From: Pieris napi
Taxonomy: Eukaryota; Arthropoda; Insecta; Lepidoptera; Pieridae
Direction: 5' to 3'
DNA: 64,000 nt
NCBI RefSeq assembly: GCF_905475465.1
Contig: NC_062237.1
Location: forward strand, 11,828,501-11,892,500
Translations under genes and position numbers: made by a program
Notes under the pieces: model-generated
Database searches by the model: none
Seen by the model: only the letters and a program-made list of their open reading frames with translations
What the model was told of the DNA's origin: nothing
Shown here: piece after piece, positions 36,401 to 46,509 of the stretch
How positions within the stretch are numbered: position 1 is the stretch's first letter
How the letters are laid out: each line of letters begins with the position of its first letter

Positions 36401-39400
36401 TGGGATGCTACTTGTGTGGGACAATCAAAAAAGCTGGGGTGGCCGCAGAGCAGGCAGAAATTAATAAAAAGCTCAAATATAAGAGTCTTTCCTCCAACTT
36501 CGATTTTGTTCCCTTTCGAGTAGAGACTCTTGGGCCGTGGGGTTCAAGTGCATAGGTGCTCATTAACGATTTAAATTGGCGCCTGGTAGATAGTACCGGT
36601 GACCCCAGAGCTGGTGCTTTCCTGGCTCAACGAATAAGTATCGCAATACAGCGAGGAAATGCTGCCAGCGTTAATGGTACACTGCCACACGGAGCAAACT
36701 TTTTTAATTGGTTTTAGTTTTCTTTTTAATATTTTTTAATTATTTTTATTATTACTATGTAGGTTAAGAACATTGTAAATGTATACAGTATACTTGATTG
36801 TTATGATTACTAATAAATATTTAAGTATTTAATATTTAATAGTTTGTTTAGAGTACGCAAAATATTTTCCTGTGTTAATTGAAATACCTGGAAAACTGCT
36901 TTAAATGTAATATCAAAATATTGTTATTGCGACATTAATTGTAAAGATAAATTTTAATTATGAAATTATTTTAGCGTCAAATAAAATTTGTATAGGTATT
37001 CATTTTTAATATAAAATCAGTAATTAATCCACAGTTTTCACAATGTATTCAGCTGTCTCTGTTTATCACAGCGTAAATTTAATTTGACAGAAAGAGACGA
37101 AAGAGAAAACGCAGGTTAAATTAATTTAGTTTTTAATAAGGGAAATATAGTTTATCAATTTCATAAATAAAATGTAAAATGAAATAAGTGATTGAAAAAA
37201 ATATTAAAATACAATGTAAAAACAAGATTAGGTAATCTTTAATCATGATTGTGCAATAAATATGATGTTTGTACAAGCGAGTTTGCCGACCCAAAACCTA
37301 CGTTTTTACCGACAATTTTTAAAATAAAAATGGTTTTATCCTTTTTTAAAGAATACTTTATTCACCCCTAAGTCTTCAATTATACTATACAAATACATTA
37401 TCAGGTTTAATGGAATTGGAACTGATACGGTGAATAAATGAATACGGTTTGTAATAGATGTTTCAGTGTCGACCAGCGATGAATGTGATCCATGAATTTT
37501 TACTGAGAAACGACCAATGTAACGTGGTCCATTCATTCCCAAAGCTTACTACTTTAATCCGACTTCAACGTGGAAATGAAAATTTTCAAAGTGTGGAAAG
37601 TGATTTTGTCTAGATCCATCATATTATTATAAATAAATCAGTGGCGCTACAACCTCTTTAGGTCTGCGCCTCAGATTTCTGAATCTGTTTCATGATCATT
37701 TTTCAATCTAATAAGTAGGCAAGCAAGTAGGTGGTCAGCCTCCAGTGCCTGACAGACGCCGTCGACTTTTTGGGTCTATTATTCGTCTGTATCGTCTTAG
37801 GTCTATATCGTCATTCCATATGAACTTACTAAATATCTGATCTGTTGGATGCTGTTTCTTCATAAACTGTGCAACAATATCCAGCATAGCTCACTTCATA
37901 TCTTGTTTAATGAGCATTTCAGTTCTTAGAGGTTTAAGACGTTACAAGAAAGCGGATTTCGTCCGTTAAGGACTTATCTGGTTGCCAAACTCCGAAAACG
38001 TACATTGTTTCTTTCCATTTTTCGTCATCGTTTCGTTTTAATCGTAAATTAAAACATCGTAAGGAAACCGGCTTGAGTGAAGCCCAAAAAATCGACGGCC
38101 TGTGTCGGGTATAGGAGGCTGATCACCTACTTGGCTATTAGATTGACAAATGATCTTGAAACAGATTCAGAAATCTGAGGCCCCGACATAAATAGACGTA
38201 AACCCACTCTTACACGACCAATATAAAATGATCCCTTCATTTCAACAGCTTAGCCGTAGGATTAAAGTAGGAAATAAAAATCGGATGAAGATAGCGTTCA
38301 ATATTAAATTTTCGGTATGAACAAAATTTCAAACACTTTTGAAATAGAAAAACTTTTTCCTAGTTTTAGTTTGGAACGTGTATGATAAAGTTTTTGGTTA
38401 TATGTACTTTTGGCCCAGTATCACCTGTTTATTGCATTGGGATTGGGATTAAAATTAAAAAATTTAGGTACTTTTCTGTCTACTTTTTTCATAGTTGAAT
38501 TTTTTATATATACCCGTCTAATGAAACCATTTCCAGCCTACATATATCTATATGTAATTTATCATAATATGATATAAATAATGTTCAACGTCATCTAAGA
38601 GGCATCTTTCTGAAAAAATTGTTAAAAAAAGTACATATTATGTTCTTAGTTTATCAACTTATAAAGATCACAATTTTTCAGAGACTGAGCTAAGAGATAT
38701 GGTAAAAGAAGTGGACCAAGATGGCAACGGAACTATTGAGTTCAACGAATTCCTTCAGATGATGTCCAAGAAGATGCGAGGGGGAGATGGTGAAGACGAG
38801 CTTAGAGAAGCATTTAGGTATGATCGTTTGAATTCTGCTAATAAATTAATGGTAAATGGTCAATCGAAAACCATGCCGTAAACCACCAAAATATACAAAA
38901 TTTATAATTCTTTATTAACAATAAATAAATTTAGTAGTCACTTTTGTAATAATAAATAAATCTACAACTGTAGCTACTTAAAATAACAGTTTGTGTATAG
39001 AAACCCAGAAATAAACTGATTTATTCTGTGATTTGGATTAATTTTCAACAGAACTTCAAGTAAGTCAGTAACGTAAGTCATTTCAATTAATATTATACAG
39101 TTGTAAAAGAAGTAAATAATAATCTCAAAGTTTCCCACGTAAATATATGAAACTTAAGCAATATTTCACTGGGAGGTACAACGTATGCAGCTCTACAAGG
39201 CTCAAGTACAACCTCGTATGGAATACTGCTCTCATCTCTGGGCTGCTGCTCTGAGCACCAAAATTACTGTTATAAATACCAGCTTCTTCCTTTTGGCCAA
39301 GTTCAGAGATGGGCTTGTCGAATTGTCAATCTCCAATGTATTACTGAACGGCTTGAATCTCTCTTTGTATAAAGATACTGTGTAGTTCAGTGAGTGTTCT

Positions 39401-40477
39401 GAAGAATTCTTTGGGTCGATCCCTCCTGCCTTGTATCAACACCGCGACCCGAATTAATTCAAAATTTCATCAACATTGATGACTGGAAGTCTTCCACGGT
39501 CCGTTTCAAAAGGCACTTTCTTTTGCGAACTAGCGAACTGTGGAATCGACTCTCGGTGGGGATTCCCTGATAGATATGACTTCCAACTATTCTATGTTAG
39601 AGTTTACTCCTCCTTCAAAGGCCTGCAACGCATCCACTAAAAATGGGTGTCCATGGGCTGCGATGACTGCCCTTTTTTGGCGCCCCGTAGGCTCGTATTA
39701 TATTTTTAAAAAAAAAATTTCTTAAACAGCTTTCAAACATTTCGTTTTCTTCATAAAGATATATTTTGGAAAAAAAGTCACCAAATATTTTATGTTAGTA
39801 TTATGTGCCACAAATTATTTCAATTATATTATATTGTCCAGATTTGTATCCTAAGCTATGTATTAAATAATATTTCAGAGTATTCGACAAGAATAACGAC
39901 GGGTTGATATCTTCAGTGGAGCTGCGGCATGTCATGACGAACCTTGGTGAACGACTGAGTGAAGAAGAGGTGGATGACATGATCCGTGAAGCAGACCTTG
40001 ACGGTGACGGCATGGTCAATTACGATGGTAAGTCAACTAGACCCTATAGCGCTGCAACAAATTCCTATGTGTCATTAACTATTATTATTAGTACGGGGTA
40101 TGCCTGCGACTTTCATCCGTGAATGTCGAGGGATCTTATATTCGCTTGTTTGGTGAAGGAAAACATCGTGTGGAAAGTGGCATGCGTTAGACCCAAAAAA
40201 GTCAACGGCGTGTCACAGAAAGCTATTCACCTAATTTTGTCTGATAGAGAAAGAAATTATTTCGAAAAAGATATAGAAATGTAAAGCCAAGGGTTGGAAA
40301 CACCACCGGTTTTGTATGTGACCTTAAGACCTCTAAAGCAAACGCAATAATAATTTAATATATTTATATAGGTACCTGGTTCTTTTATTTTCTACAAAAT
40401 TGTATTTTTACCAAATTTTGCTATACATAAGACTCTTATTTTCAGAATTTGTGACAATACTGACGTCGAAAAACTAG
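26780..40477 (+). CDS. Calmodulin-like protein with N-terminal extension (gene span, long form)
   Basis: A calcium sensor of the calmodulin family. Exons 26780-26864, 28724-28893, 34717-34750, 35501-35602, 38682-38817, 39879-40027 and 40446-40477 all join in matching phase. They give 235 residues plus an unfound N-terminus, because exon 26780 begins in phase 0 without an ATG. The first 85 residues are low-complexity and rich in Lys, Pro, Ala, Gly and Gln. The rest is a calmodulin body starting SEYGLTEEQVAEFKEAF. All four loops have Asp at position 1 and Glu at position 12 (DKDEDGTITMAE, DQDGNGTIEFNE, DKNNDGLISSVE, DLDGDGMVNYDE), so all should bind calcium. The C-terminus is FVTILTSKN, unlike the MMTAK/TSK of true calmodulin. 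Arthropod relatives are usually called neo-calmodulin-like (from memory). The partner is unknown. Confidence 0.92.
27215..27300 (+). mobile_element. LINE 3'-end fragment
   Basis: gggttgcctggaagagatcc and gcgataaggccgcccgttgc, complementary to the block at 61285-61335. Lies in a calmodulin-like gene intron. Confidence 0.6.
27526..27650 (-). mobile_element. LINE 3'-tail fragment
   Basis: Minus-oriented: tgataccgccacccatggac, cattgccagaaggctcgcga and gttgccggccttttaag. Confidence 0.65.
27695..27783. repeat. Two perfect hairpins in tandem
   Basis: Hairpin 1 at 27695-27724 has 13-base arms cgcagtggttgta / tacaaccactgcg and a 4-base loop. Hairpin 2 at 27730-27783 has perfect 24-base arms around a 6-base loop, centred on gagaattaa…ttaattctc. 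Both sit in an intron of the calmodulin-like gene. Confidence 0.92.
28381..28605 (-). repeat. SINE, family A, in calmodulin-like gene intron
   Basis: From aatggcgctataacatag to the A-box complement acttggccaatactg; B box ggggatcgaacctacgacct on the plus strand. Ends about 120 bases before exon 28724. Confidence 0.85.
28724..28893 (+). CDS. Calmodulin-like gene exon, Lys/Ala/Pro-rich extension part 2
   Basis: Codes for 56 residues rich in Lys, Pro and Ala, including KQAAAAAVKTPQGKKKKGHK and ending QQYELIVTINL. The composition is far more GC-rich than the flanks. It enters in phase 1 and leaves in phase 0 at a near-consensus donor TTG/gtaagt. The lysine cluster could be a nuclear or membrane-targeting patch, which is inference. 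Confidence 0.83.
29300..29530 (-). mobile_element. LINE reverse-transcriptase C-terminal fragment
   Basis: The minus frame reads SPTRWSDLVKTIM, then NALRQAEDRVVWRQQ and AFQDKHDLH, the end of an RTE-type LINE ORF. Open for about 60 codons. Confidence 0.7.
29597..29955 (+). mobile_element. LINE C-terminal and 3'-tail fragment
   Basis: Plus frame 29618-29917 reads DVRRSTTECFLRHVLPRNTT, then MWNQLPTKVFPNQFNSGSFK, then KRAYQFLKGQQR. Best preserved copy of this family in the window, followed by its tail and aataaa. Confidence 0.8.
31388..31445 (+). mobile_element. LINE tail fragment (AFLAQR…IAIQ family)
   Basis: Reads as tgctttcctcgctcaacgaa then ctatcgcaatacag, matching the fuller copy near 36600. 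Confidence 0.6.
31739..31782 (+). other. Possible extra first exon or upstream ORF in the calmodulin-like gene
   Basis: An ATG in ideal context (accaaaATGGCG) opens MATAVPISAAAGQE and meets a donor-like GAAAA/gtatgtgg in phase 2. It cannot join exon 34717 in frame. It might be a non-coding first exon, an upstream ORF or chance. Confidence 0.25.
32784..32788 (+). promoter_or_regulatory. Candidate initiator for the short calmodulin-like transcript
   Basis: TCAGT, the arthropod initiator consensus, lies 82 bases upstream of the short-form ATG. No clear TATA box precedes it. The motif is short, so this is a suggestion only. Confidence 0.35.
32870..32956 (+). CDS. Alternative first exon of the calmodulin-like gene (short form)
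   Basis: An ATG in good context (tacaaATGG) opens 29 codons starting MAERKEEIYNKEYRRIRR and ending LATRQIS. It ends in phase 0 at a strong donor TCT/gtatgtat. The next downstream exon (34717) enters in phase 0, so the join reads RQIS-SEYGLTEEQVA. The predicted short protein is 179 residues with EF loops at 50-61, 86-97, 123-134 and 159-170. It replaces the Lys/Pro-rich extension with a basic, likely helical segment. It lies in the intron between 28893 and 34717, so it needs its own promoter. Not proven by transcripts. Confidence 0.75.
33097..33245 (+). mobile_element. LINE 3'-tail fragment
   Basis: Plus-oriented: ttccacgacagagctgcttt, then gccggcaacgcacttgcgag and gatgggcggcgg. Confidence 0.6.
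33382..33428. repeat. (TA)n microsatellite
   Basis: About 46 bases of uninterrupted alternating TA. It directly abuts a minus-oriented LINE tail (33429-33500, gggcaggaggctcatctgat). Confidence 0.95.
33429..33510 (-). mobile_element. LINE 3'-tail fragment
   Basis: gtaaacgggcaggaggctca, then gccgcccatggacactcaca and attgccagaag. Confidence 0.65.
33896..34078 (-). repeat. SINE, family A, truncated
   Basis: Tail complement aaatcagtggcgctacaacc through agaaagtccattagtg; the tRNA-like head is missing. Confidence 0.8.
34280..34556 (+). mobile_element. 277-bp element, copy 2 of 2 identical copies
   Basis: Same start (gattatttttccgacccaaa), inverted arms, CRE/E-box-like gacgtcacgtgg and 46-base tail as 24084-24360, with no visible difference. 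It lies 160 bases upstream of calmodulin-like exon 34717. Flanks are unrelated to those of copy 1. Confidence 0.92.
34717..34750 (+). CDS. Calmodulin-like gene exon, first helix
   Basis: Codes for SEYGLTEEQVA plus one base, the calmodulin N-terminal helix. Acceptor atctttttcag, donor GCAG/gtgtgt. It enters in phase 0, which both upstream exons (28893 and 32956) satisfy, so it is the shared junction of long and short forms. Confidence 0.92.
35501..35602 (+). CDS. Calmodulin-like gene exon, EF-hand I
   Basis: Codes for FKEAFMLFDKDEDGTITMAE and on to GQRPS. EF-hand I is complete, with Asp at 1, 3 and 5, Gly at 6, Ile at 8 and Glu at 12. Phase 1 in, phase 1 out. Confidence 0.95.
35608..35870. 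repeat. Threefold imperfect tandem repeat with a short palindrome
   Basis: Three units carry ttttgaagtgaaacttcttt (third: gaagtcaaacttc), then atcggcgttggaaaaaaatt-like sequence and gttacgcgccatc. The core gaagt-gaa-acttc is palindromic. The same aagaagtttcacttct motif appears at 36137 and 53119. The block then runs into ttgtccctaccacggttgat. It is in the intron just after EF-hand I exon 35501-35602. Confidence 0.8.
36405..36790 (+). mobile_element. LINE C-terminal and 3'-tail fragment
   Basis: The plus frame reads ETLGPWGSS, then GDPRAGAFLAQRISIAIQRG and NAASVNGTLP, with a stop between segments. The A/T-rich tail with aggttaagaacattgtaaat matches in complement at 48840-48935 and 59095-59190. 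Confidence 0.75.
37633..37785 (-). repeat. SINE, family A, truncated
   Basis: aaatcagtggcgctacaacc to gtcgactttttgggtcta; head lost. Confidence 0.78.
38053..38205 (+). repeat. SINE, family A, truncated
   Basis: Starts within the body (aaacatcgtaaggaaaccgg) and runs to cagaaatctgaggccccgac. Head lost. Confidence 0.75.
38682..38817 (+). CDS. Calmodulin-like gene exon, EF-hand II and linker
   Basis: Codes for TELRDMVKEVDQDGNGTIEF through NEFLQMMSKKMRGGDGEDEL to REAF. EF-hand II is canonical. The linker KKMRGGDGEDEL replaces calmodulin's RKMKDTDSEEEI. Confidence 0.95.
39165..39705 (+). mobile_element. Reverse-transcriptase C-terminal fragment of a LINE
   Basis: Reads MQLYKAQVQPRMEYCSHLWA, the conserved YKAxVxPxMEYCSHLW block near the end of jockey-like LINE reverse transcriptases, then a frameshifted remainder to CNAST…CPWAAMTA. 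Between EF-hand exons of the calmodulin-like gene; dead. Confidence 0.8.
39879..40027 (+). CDS. Calmodulin-like gene exon, EF-hands III and IV
   Basis: Codes for 49 whole residues from VFDKNNDGLISSVELRHVM to DLDGDGMVNYD. Loop III is complete; loop IV receives its Glu from the next exon. Acceptor tatttcag, donor GATG/gtaagt. Confidence 0.95.
40130..40300 (+). repeat. Degenerate SINE, family A
   Basis: gaaggaaaacatcgtgtgga, then gttagacccaaaaaagtcaa and gtgtcacag; strongly diverged. Confidence 0.6.
40446..40477 (+). CDS. Calmodulin-like gene terminal exon
   Basis: Supplies the Glu ligand of EF-hand IV and the ending FVTILTSKN followed by TAG. Acceptor cttattttcag, phase 1. Confidence 0.93.
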
Positions 40478-40789
40478 TATGCAGAAAAACCTAAAAGAGA
40501 TCTGCCCCCCGAGGGACCGTCCCCATATCCCCACAGGGAGCTGTCACAACTGGGGGGTAAAGAAACTCTCATATAGCTCGTTCAGTGCGAACAGTGATGT
40601 GTTTTATAATGCTTTGCTGAGTATACGTTGGTGTGTAGATGATTGAACTGAGTGGTTTCTTTAAGAACATACTATTGTGTTTGCCTAATTTTTTTTAATT
40701 AACTAAAAGGCCCAGCTTAAGATTAAGGTTAAAGTTCTCTAGGCAGACTTAGAGGGGTTCACAGTCAAAGCTAGTAGAATTTTTCTTTC

Positions 40790-40795
40790 AATAAA
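40790..40795 (+). terminator. Calmodulin-like gene poly(A) signal candidate
   Basis: AATAAA about 310 bases after the stop codon. Other AATAAA motifs lie further on (for example near 41486), so the cleavage site is unresolved. Confidence 0.35.
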
Positions 40796-41567
40796 AGTCT
40801 ATATAAAAAACTGAGAAAAACCCAGATTTTTTATATTTACGGTTAGTTAGTTCCTTAAAGTAACTAAGATTGTAAAATGTATTGCACAGTCGAGAATCCG
40901 AAGGAAATAGCAACTTGAAAATGAGTATTTATCCAAGAGTACTATCGATTTTAATATCCGTATCTACCGTGATAGAACAAACTTAGTTTATGGTCCTCCA
41001 GGCCGGAACTGCTTTTGGAAACTACCAATTTAAATAATTTAATTTACGTATCGTATCGCAGATGCATGTATTTCTTTTTGATATTTATATCTACCAACTT
41101 AGTTTATGGTCCTCCGAGCCGGATCTTTTTTTTAAACCAAATCATTTACTTTCAATTATCTTTATTTGGGGAAAAGAATTATACGATTAAAGAAAACACT
41201 TAGTACTATCAAAGTATAAATATTTAGAAGTGTGTTCGTAGTTACTAAGTTATGTACAATCGGCTCTAATTACTTATTATGTTACAGTACAACTGCATTT
41301 ATAACTTTTAATTAATGTGTCGATCTTTGGTGAATTAAAATTTAATTATTATATAATTACTTTACAAGCCATTTAAATAATATTCTTTCAAAATTAAACA
41401 AAGTTAAGAGCTGATTGTACAACAAAGACGCTTAGAGTGTGTGCAAGCATAGTTTTAAGTTAAGTGTATAAGAAAGTGTTCAAATAAATGGATAAAGAAT
41501 TTATAATAAGCATTTTCTTTATGTAATAAGGTTGTTATACAAATCGTATTATGAAACATTTGCCTAT

Positions 41568-43488
41568 TAGGGTGGGTCACTCTAGTTAGGAAAAAAATAA
41601 AAGTTGATGAATCAAATTCTAATAGTAATATTATGTTGTAGTGTACTATAAACGGTATGTTTAGCTAAAAAACTGATAATGAAACATACATCTTCAGCCC
41701 GCGCATGAGCTTCAAAATTATTAGTTTTTGAGAAAAACATGTATTGCCAAATGGGATAGTTCTTTATTAGAAATTACTTAAAATACTATTGAAACATTAC
41801 AAATATTTAGTGAAAGACATATATATTAACGTTTAAAACAAAAAACTCAAAGAAATAAACATATAAAGGTTATAAAAAATTATTTATTTTTGTACAAAAT
41901 TCCCGCCTACTATCGAATTTCGCCATAACTTTCCTTAAAGCGAGTTTTGCATGAATCATGCCCTCCCTTGTTTTTTTTATCACATGCCGACATTGCAGCT
42001 TCTGTCAATATCTTTACACTTCGTTCAACCGACTAGTGTATGGCAAGGTAGCCTAATAAACATCCTTTCGTCACCTTTTTCTCTATTATCTGAAAGAGTT
42101 CGTCATTTGTTTGATTTCTTAGAATAGGTGGATCAAAGTTGGTTTCTAGTCAGTTTATTCGATCAATGTAACATTTAGCATCAAAATTAAGCTAAGACAC
42201 TTCAAAAGTGCGTGGTAGTTTTCCCGTTGTCGATGAACTACTTTTAGAATTCTTCTAGCTGCAAGTTCTCTTACACGCTTTTCTGCATCTGTTAACATCG
42301 CTTATAGTAGATATTCAGGGTGGGCAAAATATGCGTTTCATTGTATAATAGGATCAATGACTGCTTTTAATGCACTTCATTAAAATCGCGAACATTCAAT
42401 CAATATCCAGAGGTGCCGTGATCCGTCTTTGTATGATGAGTGTGTCTTTATTTGGAACCAAACGGGGGCATATAGTTTTATAATGTATTGAGCCAAAATT
42501 AGAAATAAATAAAGTTGATGGCGTTGGTGTAGAAATTTAAAGCCGCAAGATCCTTTTCTCATCTATCCAGCAACTTACCAATAGGACCATTGTACGTAGA
42601 TGGTCCAGAAGTTTTACCATCCATATAATCAAACAAATGCCTCAAGGGCAGTTCATTTAAATGCAGCAAGCAAATTATCCATTGCAAAAGTCTCTGAAGT
42701 CTTTTTTTCCAATAGCCTTATGACACTACTACGTTTACCTGTATTTGTCACTGTTCCATCGCATCCAATAGCCAGCCAAGTCAACAGTACTTATATTTTT
42801 GGCAAAAAGAAAAGCGTTTATTAATTATTATACCTCAATGGCCTTTGAGCTGAATGACTGTTGTATGTGAGGCTACAGAGATTGATGCCTTTTGCTATAC
42901 TGCTTCAACTTTCTGAGTTACAATTTCTGCAATTTCGGAAAACGCAGGCTCTTTTTTACTGCTATTTTTAATTTTCTGTAGTCTACATTTCATGACGTCC
43001 TGGTATGTTGATAACACGATTTATTTTATATCTTCTATAGTTCCAAATATATAGAGGGCACTTGTAAGACTTATCTATAACTTGACATGACAGAAAAATT
43101 TAATTTTCAAGTCTCAAACCAAAATTCATAGTTTACAATTTCGAAATATTTCACTAGAAACTAGCCACATTGATACATGAATTCTCTGAATGTACTTACC
43201 TCAAAAAAATCCTCTTTTCATAAACAACACAGTTTATTTAAGAAAAGTAATGTGTATTTCGATGGATACTAATTAAAACATTAAACTTTACCCAACGTCA
43301 AACGTGTAACTTAAGGTGTAAAAGTGGGTACCTGAGCTATTTTTTTCAAAACTTCAAGGGCGTTGCGCGGGCTGTTCCACTCAAAATAATTAAATAATAT
43401 TTTAAAGGGTTTATAACAATACCTAACTTCAACATATTTTCGCTATTAGAAATCGATTACTTAAAAAAAAAATTTTTGACCCACCCTA
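41568..43488 (-). mobile_element. Decayed 1.92-kb DNA transposon with perfect 8-bp target duplication
   Basis: Ends TAGGGTGGGTCA and TGACCCACCCTA are perfect 12-base inverted repeats flanked by TTGCCTAT (41560-41567 and 43489-43496). The minus strand keeps transposase-like pieces: APVWFQIKTHSSYKDGSRHL near 42470, NAYFAHPEYLL and AMLTDAEKRVREL near 42300, and SVERSVKILTEAAM near 42020, broken by stops. I recall these motifs from an uncharacterised arthropod protein family. The 8-bp duplication suggests hAT or P-like mechanics. Confidence 0.88.
42000..42560 (-). pseudogene. Transposase-like pseudogene inside the 1.92-kb element
   Basis: Fragments in order on the minus strand: KLYAPVWFQIKTHSSYKDGS, then NAYFAHPEY, RVRELAARRILK and SVERSVKILTEA. 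Several in-frame stops and frame changes separate them. Function is inferred only from residence in a bounded transposon. Confidence 0.7.
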
Positions 43489-45085
43489 TTGCCTATTACA
43501 CAATTAACGACTTCTATGAAGCTGCTCTATGAGAAAAAATGTCCTTAGGAGTTATCTTGGCATATCTCAACCCCATATTCCATTAAAGAGATTGCTGAGT
43601 CTTGTAAACTACCTGTACCCAGGACATAATGATTGTGTGTTAGAGCTAGATGGAGTGAGGTGGAGTACATTTTTTGTATAGAGTAGCTTCTTCTTTCCAT
43701 TAGAAAAGAAGTTCATATAAAATTGCACATAATGTTTAATTTCTCAAACATACTAACGACATTTACTGCATAACTTTCATGTCTTTATATCTACTTGTTC
43801 ATAAAAAGCCTTTTTATGCCTTAAAAGGTTTTTTTTAAACGCGTGAAAGTAGACAAAAGACGATCGCAGTTTAATTATTTTCCGACTTATAATCCGATAT
43901 TCGAAATCCTTTTATTAGGAATTTTAGGTATAAAGAGAATTTATAGATAGCAAATTAAGTCTGCGTCGGTCTCAGCTATGCAAATATTTGCCTGTCTATT
44001 CTTAGAAGTAAATGTTCCTTCTTTGCTTATTTCACATGAATTGTAATACCATGAATTGAATTTCTATATAAAGTTTTTCTTTACTTAAAATTCAAATACG
44101 CCTATTTTGGCCTTTAATTTAAACTCAAAATATCTACTGATTTTTTACACTTGTGACCTCTACCATACATTTAGAAGAGGTTATATATTAAAATCTATGA
44201 ACCAATAATTAATTAATCTTATTTGAAATAAAATCTCACTTAGTCAAGCATTCTGATCGTAACTAAAATAGGCATTATTTGAATTTTTTATCTGTTACGT
44301 TTTACTTTATCGGCCAGTAGCAAATCTATATAAGTTATTATATATATATAATTTTTGACGGTCTTCCGAAGGAATAATGAATTGGCCAAAAGTTCATTAG
44401 GGTTCAATGTGTAATGTTAACAATAGATTAGGGCTGCGTGTGTCATAGCTTACTTATATAAGTTGTATGTTAACAAAAAGGGTAAATATGTTAAATTGTT
44501 GACGAAAATGTAAAATATAATGTTTAAAGAGATTTGGGAGAGTCATACATTTTTGATAGTATCTCTTTTTGTATGCCCACTCTGACAAAACATTTAAATC
44601 TCTTTGCGTTAAATAAATGTTAATTGTATAAATGTTGATGCTGTAGCCAATGTATTCAGTTTCAGGCCTATTCGCCGACAAACATAATTTATAATTTCAA
44701 ATCTTATTTTATCAGTAGTGTACATACGAATAAACGCACATATAATATTAGTATATGGCAAATTTTGCGAAAGAAAGTAAGGTGTAAGTTAGATAAATAA
44801 AATCTTCTTTTGTATGGAATTGAAAAGTGTTATAGGCAAACTAGAAATTCGTCCCTAACACGGAATGGATAAGTATGATCATACGAACTATGATCATAGC
44901 GCAAAACCAAATTTTGCATATGAATACGTCAATGCGACACTGGTTCTTGTACAACATTCGACTTCCGCAAATTTATCTAGTCCGTGGTTCAATACGTAAA
45001 AGTATGGTCATTTATTGTTTTAATATTATTAATAAACATGTATCTATCTCACGAACTTATATGCAGAATTTAGTATCCGATTATC
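43489..45085. other. AT-rich intergenic stretch
   Basis: No splice-site-bounded exon, RNA gene or repeat family was recognised. Short frames here (for example 44454-44681) look random. Confidence 0.6.
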
Positions 45086-45086
45086 C

Positions 45087-45333
45087 GAGTGTTGGCCTAG
45101 TGGTTTTAGCGTGCGACTCTCATTCCTGAGGACGTAGATTCGATCTGCACCAATGAACTTTCTATGAGCGCGAACGGTGAAGGAAAACGTTGTGAGGCTA
45201 AACCAGCTTGCCTTAGACCCAAAAAGTCGACGGCGTGTGTCAGGCGGCTGCTCTTGCCTATTTGATTGACAAATGATCATGAAACAGATACAGAAATCTG
45301 GGGCCTAGACCTAAAAAGGTTGTAACGCCGCTT
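45087..45333 (+). repeat. SINE, family A
   Basis: Head gtgttggcctagtggtttta, body with agacccaaaaagtcgacggc and end ggttgtaacgccgc. Internal deletion around the B box. Confidence 0.85.
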
Positions 45334-46198
45334 TTTTCATCTTAACTTCGATAGGATTCATTTAAATGCAAATATTGTCATCATAAAGGCGGCTACACCC
45401 TTAGCTAGGGCGAGCAAGAACCTTTAGCCAAGATTCTAGTAAGTTGTGTGCTTTAGCTTTCAGTTTTTGTTTCTATAAATTAAAATAATAGTAATAAACC
45501 GCAAATATTGTATTATAAAAATAAACAGTGTAACGCCGTTATAAAGTGAAAACAGTTTTATAAAGTATTTTTTAAATGAATAAGGGAAAATAATCTTTAA
45601 TTTCAAAAAAGTGTTCTATTTTTTCATTGGAATATTTTCTCCTTATCGTGACTAACTTTCTATGTAATCAATTTAATAAGAGGTGGTTTTGAGCGAAGAT
45701 ATATAATTTTAAAATTCACATTATAAGTTTCCGTAAATCCCAATTCAGCGAATGAACGCTAGATTCGATTAGAAATTATTTTGAGAATCGATCTAGATCT
45801 CATATAAGTTCGTGACTATTTATTTTAATAGGTATGTAATGATAATATTTTACATAGACGTGTTTAGTGGTAGAAAATGGTTAGAACCAGAAAAAAGCTT
45901 AAGACGCGAGGGCTTCCTTTTGGCTTAAAATATTATTATTATATCACTTATCGACAATAAGTAACTCATGTCGTCAATTTAACCTTGCATTTTGTAACTT
46001 CCAATGGCGGTAGCGAGTTCGATATCCGTGAGAAATTTAAGTAACTATAATGATATTAAAGAACATTGGTCTTCAGCGTTCGATTCATCAACATGAACGT
46101 CATTACAGAAGTTGTGCGTTAAAATCAATGCTCTTTCTATGTGCGAATTAAACACTTTATACGATAAATGCTTTTATACTAAGTAAATACTAAGAGCC

Positions 46199-46502
46199 GT
46201 GTTGGCTTCAGCGTGCAACTTTCATCCCTATGTGCGACTTTCTCTCTATGTAAACATTTGAAATTCACTCGAACGGTGGACGAAAAAATCGTGAAGATAC
46301 CAAATAACACGTCAACGTTTGTTAGGTACAAGAGGCTGATCACCTACTTGGCTATTACATTGACAAACGATCATGAAACCGGAGAGAGCCAACAAATTAA
46401 TGAGTCAGATACTGAAGGCTGATTACTTTGTCTAAAAAATAAAAATTATCAAAGCAACGGATACAAAGAAGCTAAGATCCATATAAGGTTGTAGCGCTAC
46501 TG
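46199..46502 (+). repeat. Degenerate SINE, family A
   Basis: gtgttggcttcagcgtgcaa, gaggctgatcacctacttgg and ggttgtagcgctactgg are kept, with an insertion in the distal half. Confidence 0.7.
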
Positions 46503-46509
46503 GATTATT

